NCBI RefSeq assembly: GCF_002874965.1
Contig: NZ_CP025624.1
Coordinates: 5,084,001-5,148,000 of the forward strand
Length of the DNA: 64,000 nucleotides
Source of the DNA: Pseudomonas sp. NC02
GTDB taxonomy: Bacteria > Pseudomonadota > Gammaproteobacteria > Pseudomonadales > Pseudomonadaceae
Direction of reading: 5' to 3'
Part shown: positions 8,092-17,819 of the stretch, one piece after another
How positions within the stretch are numbered: the first letter of the stretch is position 1
Layout of the letters: each line of letters opens with the position of its first letter
Made by a program: the position numbers and the translations under genes
The notes under the pieces: model-generated
What the model was told of the DNA's origin: nothing
The model's database searches: none
Seen by the model: only the letters and a program-made list of their open reading frames with translations

Positions 8092-9543
8092 TTACTGAAG
8101 CAGCTTCAGTACAGCGGATGGCAGTTGGTTCGCCTGGGACAGGATCGCAGTCGAAGCCTGTTGCAGGGTTTGTTGCTTGGTCAACTGAGCGGTTTCAGAA
8201 GCGAAGTCAACGTCCTGGATCACGCCACGAGCAGCGGTGGAGTTGTCCGAGATGCTCTGCAGGTTGGCGATGGTGTTGTCGAAACGGTTTTGTACAGCAC
8301 CGAGGTCAGCACGCTGGGAGTCGATGGTGGACAGTGCCTGGGTCAGCACGTCAACAGCGCTCTGAGCATTGGCAGCGGTGGTCACGTCAGTGTTGCTGAC
8401 AACGACTTTAGCCGAGTTAACAGCGGTTGCAGTCCCGTCACCGAACACGCCGGGAACGCCGTCGCCAGACAGGGAGTAGCTGGAGCTGGAGTTCAAGGCT
8501 ACAGCGCCGGTGGCAATCACGTCAGTAGTAGTAGACAGGTTTGCTGCGGTGCCAAACTTGCCATCGCCGCCTTTGGTCTGAACACCGATGGTCGCACCAC
8601 CAGTGTCAGCTGCGGAGAAGGTGAAGTTCTCACCCGAGTCGGACTTGATCGACAGAGAGCCGGTCGACTGATCGAAGTTAACGCTGATGCCCAGCTTGGC
8701 AGCGTTGGAGTTCAGTTGGCCGGCAAGGTCAGCAGCGCTGGTGATGCCGGTGAACGAAACTTTAGGAGCAGTAGTACCGCTACCGACTGTCAGGGTGAAC
8801 GCTCCGCTTGGAGTGGCCGCCGGGAAGGTAGTAGGCACAGTGAACTTGGCTTCGGTGCTAGCGGTAGCCTGCAGGCCACCGACTGCGCCGTTCAACTGGG
8901 CAGCGATATCCTTGGCCGAGGCTTTTGCGGCAATGGTCAGTTCATCAGATACCTGGCCACCACCGGTAACGGTGATTTTGCCGCCTGCAATACCGGCGCC
9001 TGGTGTCGGAGCATTGGACAGCAGCTGCTGCGAACCAATGTTGTTAGCCGATACGTTGCCCAGGCTCATGTTGATGGTCTGGTTGGCGTTGGCGCCCACT
9101 TGGAAAGCGGTAGTACCGAAAGAACCGTCCAGCAGGTTACGACCACCGAAAGTGGTGGTAGAAGCGATACGGGTCAATTCAGAAGTCAGAGCAGCGTACT
9201 GAGCCTGGTTCGACTTACGGTCGTCAGCGCTGAGGGAGCCGTTAGCGGACGACAGAGCCAGGGAACGCATGGTCTGCAGAATGTTGGTGGATTGCTGCAT
9301 CGCGCCTTCAGCAGTTTGCGCGATGGAGTTACCGTCACCGGCGTTCTTGATGGCAACGCCCAGGCCGTTGATCTGGCTGGTCAGACGACCAGCGATTTGC
9401 AGGCCGGCCGCATCGTCTTTGGCGCTGTTGATACGCAGGCCGGAGGACAGGCGCTGCATGGAAGTTTGCAGGGCGCTGGAAGCCTTGTTCAGGTTGTTCT
9501 GAACGGTCAACGAAGCAAGGTTGGTGTTTACTGTTAATGCCAT
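8092..9543 (-). CDS. fliC: Flagellin FliC
   Basis: This is the filament subunit, exported through the flagellar apparatus. The 483-residue protein has conserved D0/D1 ends (N-terminal 1-170, C-terminal from about 395, ending [16 protein letters not shown]) and a Gly/Ser/Thr-rich variable centre exposed on the filament surface. Residues 30-51 are the plant-recognised flg22 segment, here with [19 protein letters not shown]; compared with the reference peptide from memory it differs at two positions (T to S and S to L). The ATG is preceded by GAGGATT. It is transcribed alone from the FliA promoter at 9624-9652 and ends at a terminator. Confidence 0.97.
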   Translation of the reverse strand: MALTVNTNLASLTVQNNLNKASSALQTSMQRLSSGLRINSAKDDAAGLQIAGRLTSQINGLGVAIKNAGDGNSIAQTAEGAMQQSTNILQTMRSLALSSANGSLSADDRKSNQAQYAALTSELTRIASTTTFGGRNLLDGSFGTTAFQVGANANQTINMSLGNVSANNIGSQQLLSNAPTPGAGIAGGKITVTGGGQVSDELTIAAKASAKDIAAQLNGAVGGLQATASTEAKFTVPTTFPAATPSGAFTLTVGSGTTAPKVSFTGITSAADLAGQLNSNAAKLGISVNFDQSTGSLSIKSDSGENFTFSAADTGGATIGVQTKGGDGKFGTAANLSTTTDVIATGAVALNSSSSYSLSGDGVPGVFGDGTATAVNSAKVVVSNTDVTTAANAQSAVDVLTQALSTIDSQRADLGAVQNRFDNTIANLQSISDNSTAARGVIQDVDFASETAQLTKQQTLQQASTAILSQANQLPSAVLKLLQ

Positions 9544-9623
9544 GACGAAATCCTCGTGGGTGGTGTACTGCGGCTTCCGGCCCTGGCAACCGCCGGGTGT
9601 GGCCTAGAGAACCTTCGTAATAG

Positions 9624-9652
9624 TTATCGTCGTGAAAGCAGGTTGCTTGAGG
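9624..9652 (-). promoter_or_regulatory. FliA (sigma-28) promoter of fliC
   Basis: On the minus strand CTCAAG (-35, 9646-9651) is followed after 14 bases by GACGATAA (-10, 9624-9631), close to the sigma-28 -10 consensus GCCGATAA. The 5' untranslated region would be about 75 bases. Late-class FliA control of flagellin is the rule in pseudomonads. Confidence 0.8.
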
Positions 9653-9751
9653 ACTTTTTTGATTTTTTTTACTGGCGCCGTGCCACCCCTTTTAATTCAA
9701 GCATTTACGATAGCCCAAACCCCAGCAATTGTTGGCTTTCTGGCGCCAAAT

Positions 9752-9790
9752 AAAAAACGCCCATGATCTTTCGATCATGGGCGTTTTTTT
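9752..9790. terminator. Bidirectional terminator between the KAS III gene and fliC
   Basis: AACGCCCATGATC and GATCATGGGCGTT form a perfect stem around TTTC, with an A-run before and a T-run after it, so it works on both strands. It ends the KAS III transcript just before the flagellin promoter. Confidence 0.9.
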
Positions 9791-9809
9791 GTGCAGCGCC
9801 TTTAAGTCG

Positions 9810-10739
9810 TCAAGGGCGGTGCAAAATCGCCGAGCCCCAGGACAGCCCCACACCAAAACCACTGATGGCGACGCGCTTCCAGGTGGAGTCGAGCATGTGC
9901 TTTTCCAGCAGCAGCGGAATGCTCGAGGACACAGTATTGCCGGTCTCGACCATGTCCTTGATGAACTTGTCCACCGGCGCGTCTTCGAAACGTCGGGCCA
10001 CGGCGTCGACAATCGCCGCACTGCCCTGGTGGATGCAGAACGCATCGATCTCGTCAGCCTTGAGGTCCGATTCGTTGAGCAGCTCGTGCAAATGCGCCGG
10101 CACCTTGAGCAAGGCGAAGTTGAACACCTGGCGGCCGTTCATGAAGAACACGCCATCGCTGACCTTCAAGTGCGGCGCACCGGAGCCGTCAGTGCCGAAC
10201 TTGGACTTGCCCAACTGCCACGGCGCATCTTCACCCATCCAGGTGGCGGTAGCGGCATCGCCGAACAGCATGGTGGTGTTGCGGTCTTCCGGGTCGACGA
10301 TCTTCGAGTACGGATCGGCGGTCACCAGCAGGCCGTTCTTCAGGCCGGTAGCCTCCATGAAGCCCTTCATCGCATAGATGCCGTAGACGTAGCCCGAGCA
10401 GCCCAGGGAAATATCGAAGGCCGCCACGTGCGTCGGCAGGCCCAGCTTGTCCTGGACGATGGCGGCGGTGTGAGGCAAGCCCTCTTCGTCGCCATTCTGG
10501 GTAACGACGATCAGCGCATCGATGGACTCGCGCTTCAAATCGGGGTTGTTGGCAAACAAGGCGTTGACCGCCTCGACGCACAGATCGGAGGTTTCCTGCG
10601 CGGCATCCTTGCGCGGCAGGAACGCCGAACCGATCTTGCCAATGATGAATTCTTCATCCTTGGCGAATTTGGCACCCTGGGCGTAGTTATCAATCCCGTC
10701 TGCCGGCACGTAACTGGCGATGCTTTTTATGCCAATCAT
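9810..10739 (-). CDS. 3-oxoacyl-ACP synthase III family protein (KAS III)
   Basis: KAS III enzymes condense an acyl-CoA with malonyl-ACP. The 309-residue product has the full catalytic triad of the thiolase fold: C114 in DISLGCSGYVYG, H237 in CIHQGSAAI and N268 in ETGNTVSSS, so it should be active. It differs from housekeeping FabH in the region around the triad and lies between flgL and fliC. In P. syringae an ORF of this type follows the flagellin glycosyltransferases fgt1 and fgt2 at the same place, and in P. aeruginosa this interval holds the glycosylation island. No glycosyltransferase is present here. A link to flagellin modification or to another acyl product is an inference. Confidence 0.85.
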   Translation of the reverse strand: MIGIKSIASYVPADGIDNYAQGAKFAKDEEFIIGKIGSAFLPRKDAAQETSDLCVEAVNALFANNPDLKRESIDALIVVTQNGDEEGLPHTAAIVQDKLGLPTHVAAFDISLGCSGYVYGIYAMKGFMEATGLKNGLLVTADPYSKIVDPEDRNTTMLFGDAATATWMGEDAPWQLGKSKFGTDGSGAPHLKVSDGVFFMNGRQVFNFALLKVPAHLHELLNESDLKADEIDAFCIHQGSAAIVDAVARRFEDAPVDKFIKDMVETGNTVSSSIPLLLEKHMLDSTWKRVAISGFGVGLSWGSAILHRP

Positions 10740-10983
10740 TGTGGCTTCCCAATACTAAATAGCTGGAGAACACCCCGCGAGACACGTCGCCGGGTGCTGA
10801 CAATAATGGGGATGACCCCGCAAAAAACTCGCCGAAAACCGCCTTTGTACCCTGGCGGCAGGCCCTCGCAGAGACCTGGCGACGACCTATCCTTTTCACA
10901 CGATACAGTGAAGATGCGCTTTATGACTCACAGGTCACTCAATTTTCTGCGCTTTGTGCGAAACACGGGGACATACAAACGCC

Positions 10984-11022
10984 AAAAAGCACAACGGCCC
11001 ACCCCGTTTCCAGGGTGAGCCG
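10984..11022 (-). terminator. Terminator after flgL
   Basis: On the minus strand GGCTCACCC pairs with GGGTGGGCC around a TGGAAACG loop and is followed by GTTGTGCTTTTT. It closes the flgF-to-flgL transcript. The remaining 250 bases up to the KAS III start hold that gene's upstream region, where I see no clear sigma-54 or FliA site. Confidence 0.7.
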
Positions 11023-11042
11023 CCGGTTTGCAGCTGCGGACA

Positions 11043-12626
11043 TCACATTTTGTTGAACAGGCTCAACTGAGAGATTTTCACAAAGGCCAACTGAGAGGCC
11101 TGCAGCATGGTTTGCTGAAGCTGCAGGTTGATCGCCGCCTGACCCATGTCGACGTTGCCCAAGGAACTCATGGTGTTGGTATTGGCAGTCCCCAGGCTGG
11201 TGTTTTCATCTGTTTGAAGATCCAGGGCATTCTGGCGAGCACCGATGGAGCCGCGCACCTGGTCAATCTGTGAACTGGCGTTGTTCAGGTTGCCGATGGT
11301 TTTGGCCACCACATCCTTGAGGTTGTTCTGCGCGACCAGGTTGCCGTCAGCCGGCGTTTCCAGGGCTTTGCGCAATTGGCTCAACGTGTCCAGGGCGTTT
11401 TCGTTCTTGTTGCTGACGGCGCTGACCGCAAACTGGTCGCCCGCCCCTGGCGCACCACTGATGTCGAACGTCACGCCGGCCGCGTTGATCGAGGTGGCAC
11501 CGGCAGCCATGGTGCCGGTCGCGATGGTCTTGCTGTTCGGACTGTAGGGCTGCGCATACACCTCATACGTGGTGCCGCTGGTGAATTTGATCACCGCACC
11601 GGTATCAGGGAAGGTGCTGGCGTAGGCCGCCTGATCCGTCACCTGGCCACCGGTGACTTGTGCAGTCGACGCGTTGCCTGGCGAACGCGAAGCACTGAAG
11701 GTGTCCGGCTTGGATTGCAGGGTGAACGCCTTGCCCGCCACCAGTGCGTCGGAGTCAGCGCCGGGCGCAACGTCCGCGCCGAGCGTCAGGCTGATATCGA
11801 ACTTGACGCCGCGCAGGTTGACGCTGGATGCGCCCTCTTTGGTCGCGTCGAAAGTGCCGTTGCCGGGAATCTCGGAGGTAACGTCGTTACCGTCCTTGTC
11901 GGTCACGGAATACTGCGTGCTGCTGCTGAAGGTCAGCTTGTAGGGCTGGCCGTCGGTAAAACTCTTGGTGTAGGTGACACCGGAGGTCACCGTGCCCGCC
12001 GATACCGCGACCTTGCCGTCATTGACCGCAGGCGGCAACAACGTAGCCTGGGTGCGACCGGTGTTGGTTGAACTTTCCATCATCGACTTACCGGTGTCGC
12101 CCCCCGCCATCGACAGATTGTCCGAGATCTGCAAGCTCAGCGGCGTCTCGTCACCCTGATACGTGTAGGTGCCGTCGTTATTGCGGATGTAAGGCGGCGT
12201 GTCGGTTTTCGACCCGGAAAACATGTAGTTGCCGTTGGCATCCTTGGAGTTGAGCAAGCCCAGCACCTGGTCCTCAAGCGCGCCCACTTCGCTGGCGATG
12301 GATTTACGATCGTCATCGCTCAGGGACTGGTTGGCCGCACGCAGCGCCAGTTCATTACCGCGCTGCAAGGCGGTGTTGATGCTCTTTAACACCGATTCTT
12401 CGTTGGTCAGCGAGTTCTGCAGGGTGTTGATGTTGCCGTTGAACTGGCCAAGCATGTCTTTCTGTTGCTGCAATTGCAGCAAGCGCGCGGCGGCGACCGG
12501 GTCATCGGAGGCGGTCTGCACCCGGATACCGCTGCTCGCCTGGTCCTGGGCTTTCACCACACCGGAATAGTTCGTCTGGTACTTGCTGGCGCTGGTGTCG
12601 AAATACTGCTGTGTAGAAATACGCAT
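11043..12626 (-). CDS. flgL: Flagellar hook-filament junction protein FlgL (HAP3)
   Basis: FlgL joins the hook to the filament. The 527-residue protein has flagellin-like ends: an N-terminal helix region (MRISTQQYFDTSASKYQTNY) and a C-terminal helix (QAAINLQLQQTMLQASQLAFVKISQLSLFNKM, given in outline), with a Gly/Thr-rich variable middle. It is the last gene of the flg run, 14 bases after flgK, and is followed by a terminator. The length is longer than the enteric protein but typical of Pseudomonas. Confidence 0.95.
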   Translation of the reverse strand: MRISTQQYFDTSASKYQTNYSGVVKAQDQASSGIRVQTASDDPVAAARLLQLQQQKDMLGQFNGNINTLQNSLTNEESVLKSINTALQRGNELALRAANQSLSDDDRKSIASEVGALEDQVLGLLNSKDANGNYMFSGSKTDTPPYIRNNDGTYTYQGDETPLSLQISDNLSMAGGDTGKSMMESSTNTGRTQATLLPPAVNDGKVAVSAGTVTSGVTYTKSFTDGQPYKLTFSSSTQYSVTDKDGNDVTSEIPGNGTFDATKEGASSVNLRGVKFDISLTLGADVAPGADSDALVAGKAFTLQSKPDTFSASRSPGNASTAQVTGGQVTDQAAYASTFPDTGAVIKFTSGTTYEVYAQPYSPNSKTIATGTMAAGATSINAAGVTFDISGAPGAGDQFAVSAVSNKNENALDTLSQLRKALETPADGNLVAQNNLKDVVAKTIGNLNNASSQIDQVRGSIGARQNALDLQTDENTSLGTANTNTMSSLGNVDMGQAAINLQLQQTMLQASQLAFVKISQLSLFNKM

Positions 12627-12640
12627 CGTCCCAGACTCCT

Positions 12641-14677
12641 TTAAAGGGCATTAATCAGTGTGCTGAAAGTTTCTTGCGCAGCCTTGATGATCTGCGACGA
12701 CGCGGTGTAGTACTGCTGGAACTTGATCATGTCACCCGCCTCTTCATCCAGGTTGACCTGGGACACCGAGTTGCTGGCCGCCTTGTTCGCTGCCAACAGC
12801 GCACCCGTCGCGGTGGAGTCGGTAGCGGCCTGGCTGGCTTTGGAGCCCACCTGCGACACGAGTCGGGCGTTGGCGCTGACCAGGCTCACACCCGGGCTGC
12901 CGTCGCTGGCGCCTACGGTGGCCTTGGTCTGCAAGTCCAGCAATTGCTGGGCGTTGCGGTTGTCGGAGGTGCCCGAAGCGTTGAACGAGAAAGTCGTGCT
13001 GTCACCATTGGCAGGCGAGCCGCCGACCGTGGTGTCGAAGTTGAAGCTTTTGCCCGGGATCAACGCACCGGAGGCATCGCGCATCGGTACGTTGATGCTG
13101 ATCTTGTTGCCCTGGCCCGGGATGATGGTGCCACTGCCGATCGGATTGCCTTGCGCGTCGCTCACCGTATACGACTGGGTGCCGTCGGCGGCCGGCTTGC
13201 CAAAGAGCATTTTTACCGGCATGGAGTTTTCGATGCCGGCGCGCAACTGGGCGGTATCAGCGCCGCCATGAATATCCAGCGGCACAGTCAGCTGAGGCGG
13301 TGTGAACGTACCGGTGCCGGTGTTGGTCTTGCTTGCGTTCCCCGCCAAGGGGCCCGCGAAGGCGAGCTTGTTGACGTCCTTCAGATCGACACCGATGCCC
13401 GTGGCCCCGTTGGCCGTGGGGCTGACCTTGAAGCTGTCACCGGCAGCCATGGGCCCTTTGCCGTCCAGTGCCAGGGTAAAGCCATCAATCACCGGCGGCG
13501 GCGTGGTGGTGGTGTCGAACGAACCCATGGCCTTGCCGTCGGAGCGGACGACGTTGTACTGGTTACCGCTGGTAAACGTGACTTTGTAGTCGTAGGTCAT
13601 CAGCTGGCTGCTGTCCTTGATCGTGACATTCAGGTTGCCAGACCCCGCGCTGTTGCCGGCGGCCCCTTGGCTACGCTGGGAAATCGCCGCCGCGCTGTTG
13701 ATATCGGTGAACAGCGACGAACCGAATTCGCCGTTGAGGTCCAGGCCCTGGCCCAACTGGTTGTTGATCGTGTCTGCCGTGGCAATCGCGATGCGCCCCA
13801 GATCATTGATGGCCGGCATCAGCACGTCACTGCGATAGCGCAGCAAGCCACCGATACTGCCGCCGGTGACCACATTGCCAAGGTCAATGGACGAGTCGCC
13901 CATCGAGAGCTGGATGGTGTACTGGCTATTGTCAGTGCTACTCGGTACCGCAGAGATATTATTGGATATCCCGCCTTCCACCAGCGACTGCCCCGTACCG
14001 GTCGTAATACTGAACTGTCCGTTTTTTTCCGTGGCCGTAACGCCGATCAGCTCGTTGAGCGAGCGCACCGCTTCGTCACGCGAGTCCAGCAGGTTGGCCG
14101 GCGCACTGCTGGAAGTCCCCTGGGCCTGGGCAATCTGCTTGTTGAGCGAGGCGATCGAGGACGTCAGCTTGTTGACCTGATCCGTCATGGTGCTCAACTG
14201 ACTGTTGATCGTTTGTTTCTGCTGGTTCAACTGGCCGGAAATGGAGTTGAAGCGGTTGCTCAGGGTCTGGGCGCTGGTCAGCAGCAATTGGCGCGCGGAC
14301 ACGTCGCCCGGGGTGGCAGAAGCCGTCTGCGCCGCCGCGAAAAAGGCACTGAGCACCGAAGACATGCCGGTGTTGGAATCCGACAAGGTCTTGTCGATGG
14401 CACTGGCCTGGTCCAGGTAGGCGTTGGCATCGCTGTCGAGTGCCGTGCTGTTCTGGTAAGCCGTGGTGAGGAACTGGTTGTACACCCGACGCACGTCCGC
14501 CAGGGTCGTACCGGTGCCGATAAATACGCCGCCGTAGGCGTTCGACGCATTCGCGGTCTGAGCGCTCTGTTGACGCGAGTATCCCGGGGTGTTGACGTTG
14601 GCGATGTTGTTACTTAAGACCGACAACGATCCCTGGGCGGCATTGAGCCCCGACATCCCGATATTGAGCAAACTCAT
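12641..14677 (-). CDS. flgK: Flagellar hook-associated protein FlgK (HAP1)
   Basis: FlgK forms the first hook-filament junction ring. The 678-residue protein begins with the rod/hook family signature (MSLLNIGMSGLNAAQGSLSV, then LSNNIANVNTPGYSRQ) and ends with the matching helix (MIKFQQYYTASSQIIKAAQETFSTLINAL in outline). The centre is a large Ser/Thr/Asp-rich surface domain. It starts 10 bases after flgJ. Confidence 0.95.
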   Translation of the reverse strand: MSLLNIGMSGLNAAQGSLSVLSNNIANVNTPGYSRQQSAQTANASNAYGGVFIGTGTTLADVRRVYNQFLTTAYQNSTALDSDANAYLDQASAIDKTLSDSNTGMSSVLSAFFAAAQTASATPGDVSARQLLLTSAQTLSNRFNSISGQLNQQKQTINSQLSTMTDQVNKLTSSIASLNKQIAQAQGTSSSAPANLLDSRDEAVRSLNELIGVTATEKNGQFSITTGTGQSLVEGGISNNISAVPSSTDNSQYTIQLSMGDSSIDLGNVVTGGSIGGLLRYRSDVLMPAINDLGRIAIATADTINNQLGQGLDLNGEFGSSLFTDINSAAAISQRSQGAAGNSAGSGNLNVTIKDSSQLMTYDYKVTFTSGNQYNVVRSDGKAMGSFDTTTTPPPVIDGFTLALDGKGPMAAGDSFKVSPTANGATGIGVDLKDVNKLAFAGPLAGNASKTNTGTGTFTPPQLTVPLDIHGGADTAQLRAGIENSMPVKMLFGKPAADGTQSYTVSDAQGNPIGSGTIIPGQGNKISINVPMRDASGALIPGKSFNFDTTVGGSPANGDSTTFSFNASGTSDNRNAQQLLDLQTKATVGASDGSPGVSLVSANARLVSQVGSKASQAATDSTATGALLAANKAASNSVSQVNLDEEAGDMIKFQQYYTASSQIIKAAQETFSTLINAL

Positions 14678-14687
14678 GATTCAGACC

Positions 14688-15950
14688 TTATAAATGAGTG
14701 GAAGCGCCCGCGGCAGCGTAGTTCTGGTAGCTGTTCATCGTTTTTGCGATCTGCGAAATCTTGCTGGCGTAATCCGGGTCGGTTGCATAACCGGCTTTTT
14801 GCAACTCGCGCACAAACTGTTCCGGGTTGTCGGCTGATTTCACAACTTCTTTATAGCGATCATTGCTTTGCAGCAACGTGACCAGGTCATGGAAGCTGTC
14901 CTGGTAGGAATTGTAGGAACGGAACTGCGCCGTCTCCTTGACCATCGCGCCATCGCGAAACTCGCTGGTGATCGCCCGGGCCTGTTCGCCCTGCCAACTC
15001 TGGCCGGCCTTGATACCGAACAGGTTGTGGCTGCTGGTGCCATCCTCGGCACGCATCACCGATTTACCCCAACCGGTTTCCAGGGCGGCCTGGGCCACCA
15101 GGTAGCGTGGATCGACGCCAATCCTCGCAGCGGCCTGCTTGGCCATCGGCAACATGGTGGCGACAAATTCATCCTGCGAGCTGAAGGCTTTCTTCGCCGG
15201 TGCCAGCGGTGGCTGGGCTACGGCGCGGCCGTAAACCTGCATCTGCCCGCGAGGCGGTATGGCGGCAAGGCTGCGGGCGGTGCTGTTGACCACGCCATCA
15301 TCGGCAGCGCTGTTACGCAGCGGCGCGGCCTTGGCGGCAGTGGAAGCCTCGGCACCCGGCACGATGCCGGCCAGCAGGCGATCCGTCAGCTTGCTCGGCA
15401 ACGAGATGCGCCGCTGGTTCATCAGCGCCATGTCGTTGGCGTGGGAGTTGGTGCCTTCAGGCACCGCCACGCGGTATGCCCACAATGGTCGCTGACCATT
15501 GCTGCGGCCCAGCGGGCCATCGGCCTTGGTACCGGCGGCAATTTCAGTCGGCACATCCACCTTCTTCGCGGGCGCAGCCGGGCCTTGCAGGGTGGCCGCC
15601 TGGGCGTCCACCGGTTTGTTCTTTTGCATCTGGCGCAGCAGCACGTCCGCCAGGCCGATACCGCCGCCCTCGCGAGACAGGGAAACCGCCAACTGCTGGT
15701 CGTACATTTCCTGGTACTGCTTGGCCGCCGGGGTATTCAGCGGGTTGTCCTTGCCCAGGGCTTCGGTGGCCGAACGCATGGACTTGAGCATCTCGCCGAG
15801 AAACAGCGACTCAAATTCCTGCGCGACCTTGCGCATGTTGCCGTCGCTGTTCTTGTCGCCGACCTTCAACTGGTTAAGCCGGTTGAGGTCGGAATAGGAA
15901 CCCGAATCCGCCGTGCTGGTCAGGCCGCTCTTGCGCATGTCCATGGCCAT
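14688..15950 (-). CDS. flgJ: Rod-binding protein / peptidoglycan hydrolase FlgJ
   Basis: FlgJ caps the growing rod and opens the cell wall for it. The 420-residue protein has an N-terminal rod-binding domain (about 35-115, with FESLFLGEMLKSMRSATEAL and YQEMYDQQLAVSLS) and a C-terminal glucosaminidase domain from about 260 (AQAALETGWGKS with the catalytic Glu, and SHNLFGIKAG). The linker is Ala/Pro rich. It begins four bases after the flgI stop. Domain order is normal for gamma-proteobacteria. Confidence 0.95.
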   Translation of the reverse strand: MAMDMRKSGLTSTADSGSYSDLNRLNQLKVGDKNSDGNMRKVAQEFESLFLGEMLKSMRSATEALGKDNPLNTPAAKQYQEMYDQQLAVSLSREGGGIGLADVLLRQMQKNKPVDAQAATLQGPAAPAKKVDVPTEIAAGTKADGPLGRSNGQRPLWAYRVAVPEGTNSHANDMALMNQRRISLPSKLTDRLLAGIVPGAEASTAAKAAPLRNSAADDGVVNSTARSLAAIPPRGQMQVYGRAVAQPPLAPAKKAFSSQDEFVATMLPMAKQAAARIGVDPRYLVAQAALETGWGKSVMRAEDGTSSHNLFGIKAGQSWQGEQARAITSEFRDGAMVKETAQFRSYNSYQDSFHDLVTLLQSNDRYKEVVKSADNPEQFVRELQKAGYATDPDYASKISQIAKTMNSYQNYAAAGASTHL

Positions 15951-15954
15951 GGCG

Positions 15955-17070
15955 TCAGATCACGATCAGGTCGGCTTGCAAGGCGCCGGCCTGTTTCAAT
16001 GCTTCGAGGATCGCCATCAAGTCGCCGGGCGCTGCGCCCACCTGGTTCACCGCACGGACAATCTCGTCCAGGGTGGTGCCGGGGCCGAACTTGAACATCG
16101 GCTTGGCTTCTTGCTGGGCATTCACCCGCGAACGGGGGACCACGGCAGTCTGGCCGTTGGACAACGGGCCAGGCTGGCTGACGATCGGGTCTTCGGTGAT
16201 GGTCACGGTCAGGCTGCCGTGGGTCACGGCCGCTGGCGAAACCTTGACGTTCTGGCCGATCACGATGGTGCCGGTCCGCGAGTTGATGATGACTTTCGCC
16301 ACCGCCTGGCCCGGGTCAACCTCAAGGTTTTCCAGCAGAGACAGGTAGTCCACACGCTGGCTTGGGTCCAGCGGTGCCGTCACACGAACCGAGCCGCCAT
16401 CGATGGCCTGGGCCACGCCCGGGCCGAGCAGCTCATTGATCTTGTCGACCACGCGCTTGGCGGTGGTGAAGTCAGAGCGGTTGAGGTTCAGGGTCAGGCT
16501 GTTGCCCTGGTTGAAGCCGCTGGGCACGGTGCGCTCCACCGAGGCACCACCGGGAATCCGCCCGGCCGACGGCACGTTGACGGTGATCTTCGAACCGTCG
16601 CGACCTTCGGCATCAAAGCCACCCACCACCAGGTTGCCCTGGGCAATGGCGTAGACGTTGCCGTCGATACCTTTGAGCGGGGTCATCAGCAAGGTGCCGC
16701 CGCGCAGGCTTTTCGAGTTACCCATGGACGAGACGGTGATATCGACCACCTGCCCCGGCTTGGCGAACGGCGGCAAGTCAGCGCTGATGGACACCGCCGC
16801 GACGTTCTTCAACTGCACGTTGCCCGAGCCCGGCGGCACCTTGATGCCGAACTGCGAGAGCATGTTGTTGAAGGTCTGCAGGGTGAACGGGGTCTGGGTG
16901 GTCTGGTCACCGGTGCCGTTAAGCCCCACCACCAGGCCGTAGCCGATCAGCTGGTTGGACCGCACGCCGGAAATGCTCGCGATGTCTTTCAAGCGCTCGG
17001 CCTGGGCGCCTGCGCTCAGGGCCAGCAGCAACATCGCAGCCATCAGCTGTTTGAAGTTCAAAGTGATCAC
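15955..17070 (-). CDS. flgI: Flagellar P-ring protein FlgI
   Basis: FlgI assembles into the P ring in the peptidoglycan layer. The 371-residue precursor has a Sec signal peptide ([20 protein letters not shown], cleavage after AQA) and the family opening [20 protein letters not shown]. The conserved C-terminal segment ([27 protein letters not shown]) is intact. The ATG directly follows the flgH stop with no gap, so translation is probably coupled. Confidence 0.96.
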   Translation of the reverse strand: MITLNFKQLMAAMLLLALSAGAQAERLKDIASISGVRSNQLIGYGLVVGLNGTGDQTTQTPFTLQTFNNMLSQFGIKVPPGSGNVQLKNVAAVSISADLPPFAKPGQVVDITVSSMGNSKSLRGGTLLMTPLKGIDGNVYAIAQGNLVVGGFDAEGRDGSKITVNVPSAGRIPGGASVERTVPSGFNQGNSLTLNLNRSDFTTAKRVVDKINELLGPGVAQAIDGGSVRVTAPLDPSQRVDYLSLLENLEVDPGQAVAKVIINSRTGTIVIGQNVKVSPAAVTHGSLTVTITEDPIVSQPGPLSNGQTAVVPRSRVNAQQEAKPMFKFGPGTTLDEIVRAVNQVGAAPGDLMAILEALKQAGALQADLIVI

Positions 17071-17766
17071 CTAGAAAGGGAACAGCGGGCTAAGGAAGAA
17101 ACGGTCAAACCAGCCCGGCTGACTGGCGTCAGCAAACGAACCCGTACCCGAGTAGGTGATGCGTGCATCGGCAATCCGTGTCGACGGCACGGTGTTGTCG
17201 GTGGAGATATCGTCGGCGCGAACCATGCCCGCAATGCGCACCAGTTCGTCACCGGTGTTGAGGGTCATCCACTTCTCGCCGCGTACGGCAATGATGCCGT
17301 TGGGCAGCACGTCGGCCACGGTCACGGTGATCGAGCCGGTCAGGCTGTTGCCCTGCCCTGCCGCACTCTTGCCGTTGGTGGCGCGGTCGCCGCTGTAGCC
17401 GGCGTCCAGGCTCAGGTCACCGCTGCCCAGCGGGTTGTTGGTGTTCGGTACACCGCCAAACAATGAAGTCAGGCCGATGCTGGTCTTGCTGGTCTTGCCG
17501 ATCTGCGAGTTGGCGTTCTTGCTCGCCTGGGTCTTCTCGTTCAGCGTGATGGTGATGATGTCACCGACCCGGAAGGCCTTGCGGTCGCTGTACAGGTTCT
17601 GTTCGAACCCGGCCTGGTAGATCGAGCCATTGTTGGCGGCCGCCGGCAACGGCGTGCGCGGCAACACCGGCGCATAGTACGGGTCATTGGGCTTAGGCGT
17701 CGGGGCGACACAGCCCGCGAGCACAGCAATCCCACTCAATGCCAGAACAGAAACATAGCGATTCAT
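17071..17766 (-). CDS. flgH: Flagellar L-ring lipoprotein FlgH
   Basis: FlgH is an outer-membrane lipoprotein forming the L ring around the rod. The 231-residue precursor has a lipobox (VLAGC, lipidated C19) after a short hydrophobic signal. The conserved L-ring core follows ([51 protein letters not shown]). It lies between flgG and flgI in the standard order. Confidence 0.96.
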   Translation of the reverse strand: MNRYVSVLALSGIAVLAGCVAPTPKPNDPYYAPVLPRTPLPAAANNGSIYQAGFEQNLYSDRKAFRVGDIITITLNEKTQASKNANSQIGKTSKTSIGLTSLFGGVPNTNNPLGSGDLSLDAGYSGDRATNGKSAAGQGNSLTGSITVTVADVLPNGIIAVRGEKWMTLNTGDELVRIAGMVRADDISTDNTVPSTRIADARITYSGTGSFADASQPGWFDRFFLSPLFPF

Positions 17767-17819
17767 GACCCATACCTCACGGTGTTGCAGGCGCCTTCAA
17801 GGGCGCCCCATAGACTTGA

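Noticed and set aside
12674..14617. Long open frame on the plus strand opposite flgK
   Set aside because: It is a by-product of high GC codon use; flgK on the minus strand has full family motifs, and similar antisense frames lie opposite recQ (30104-32347) and flgI (15913-17466).
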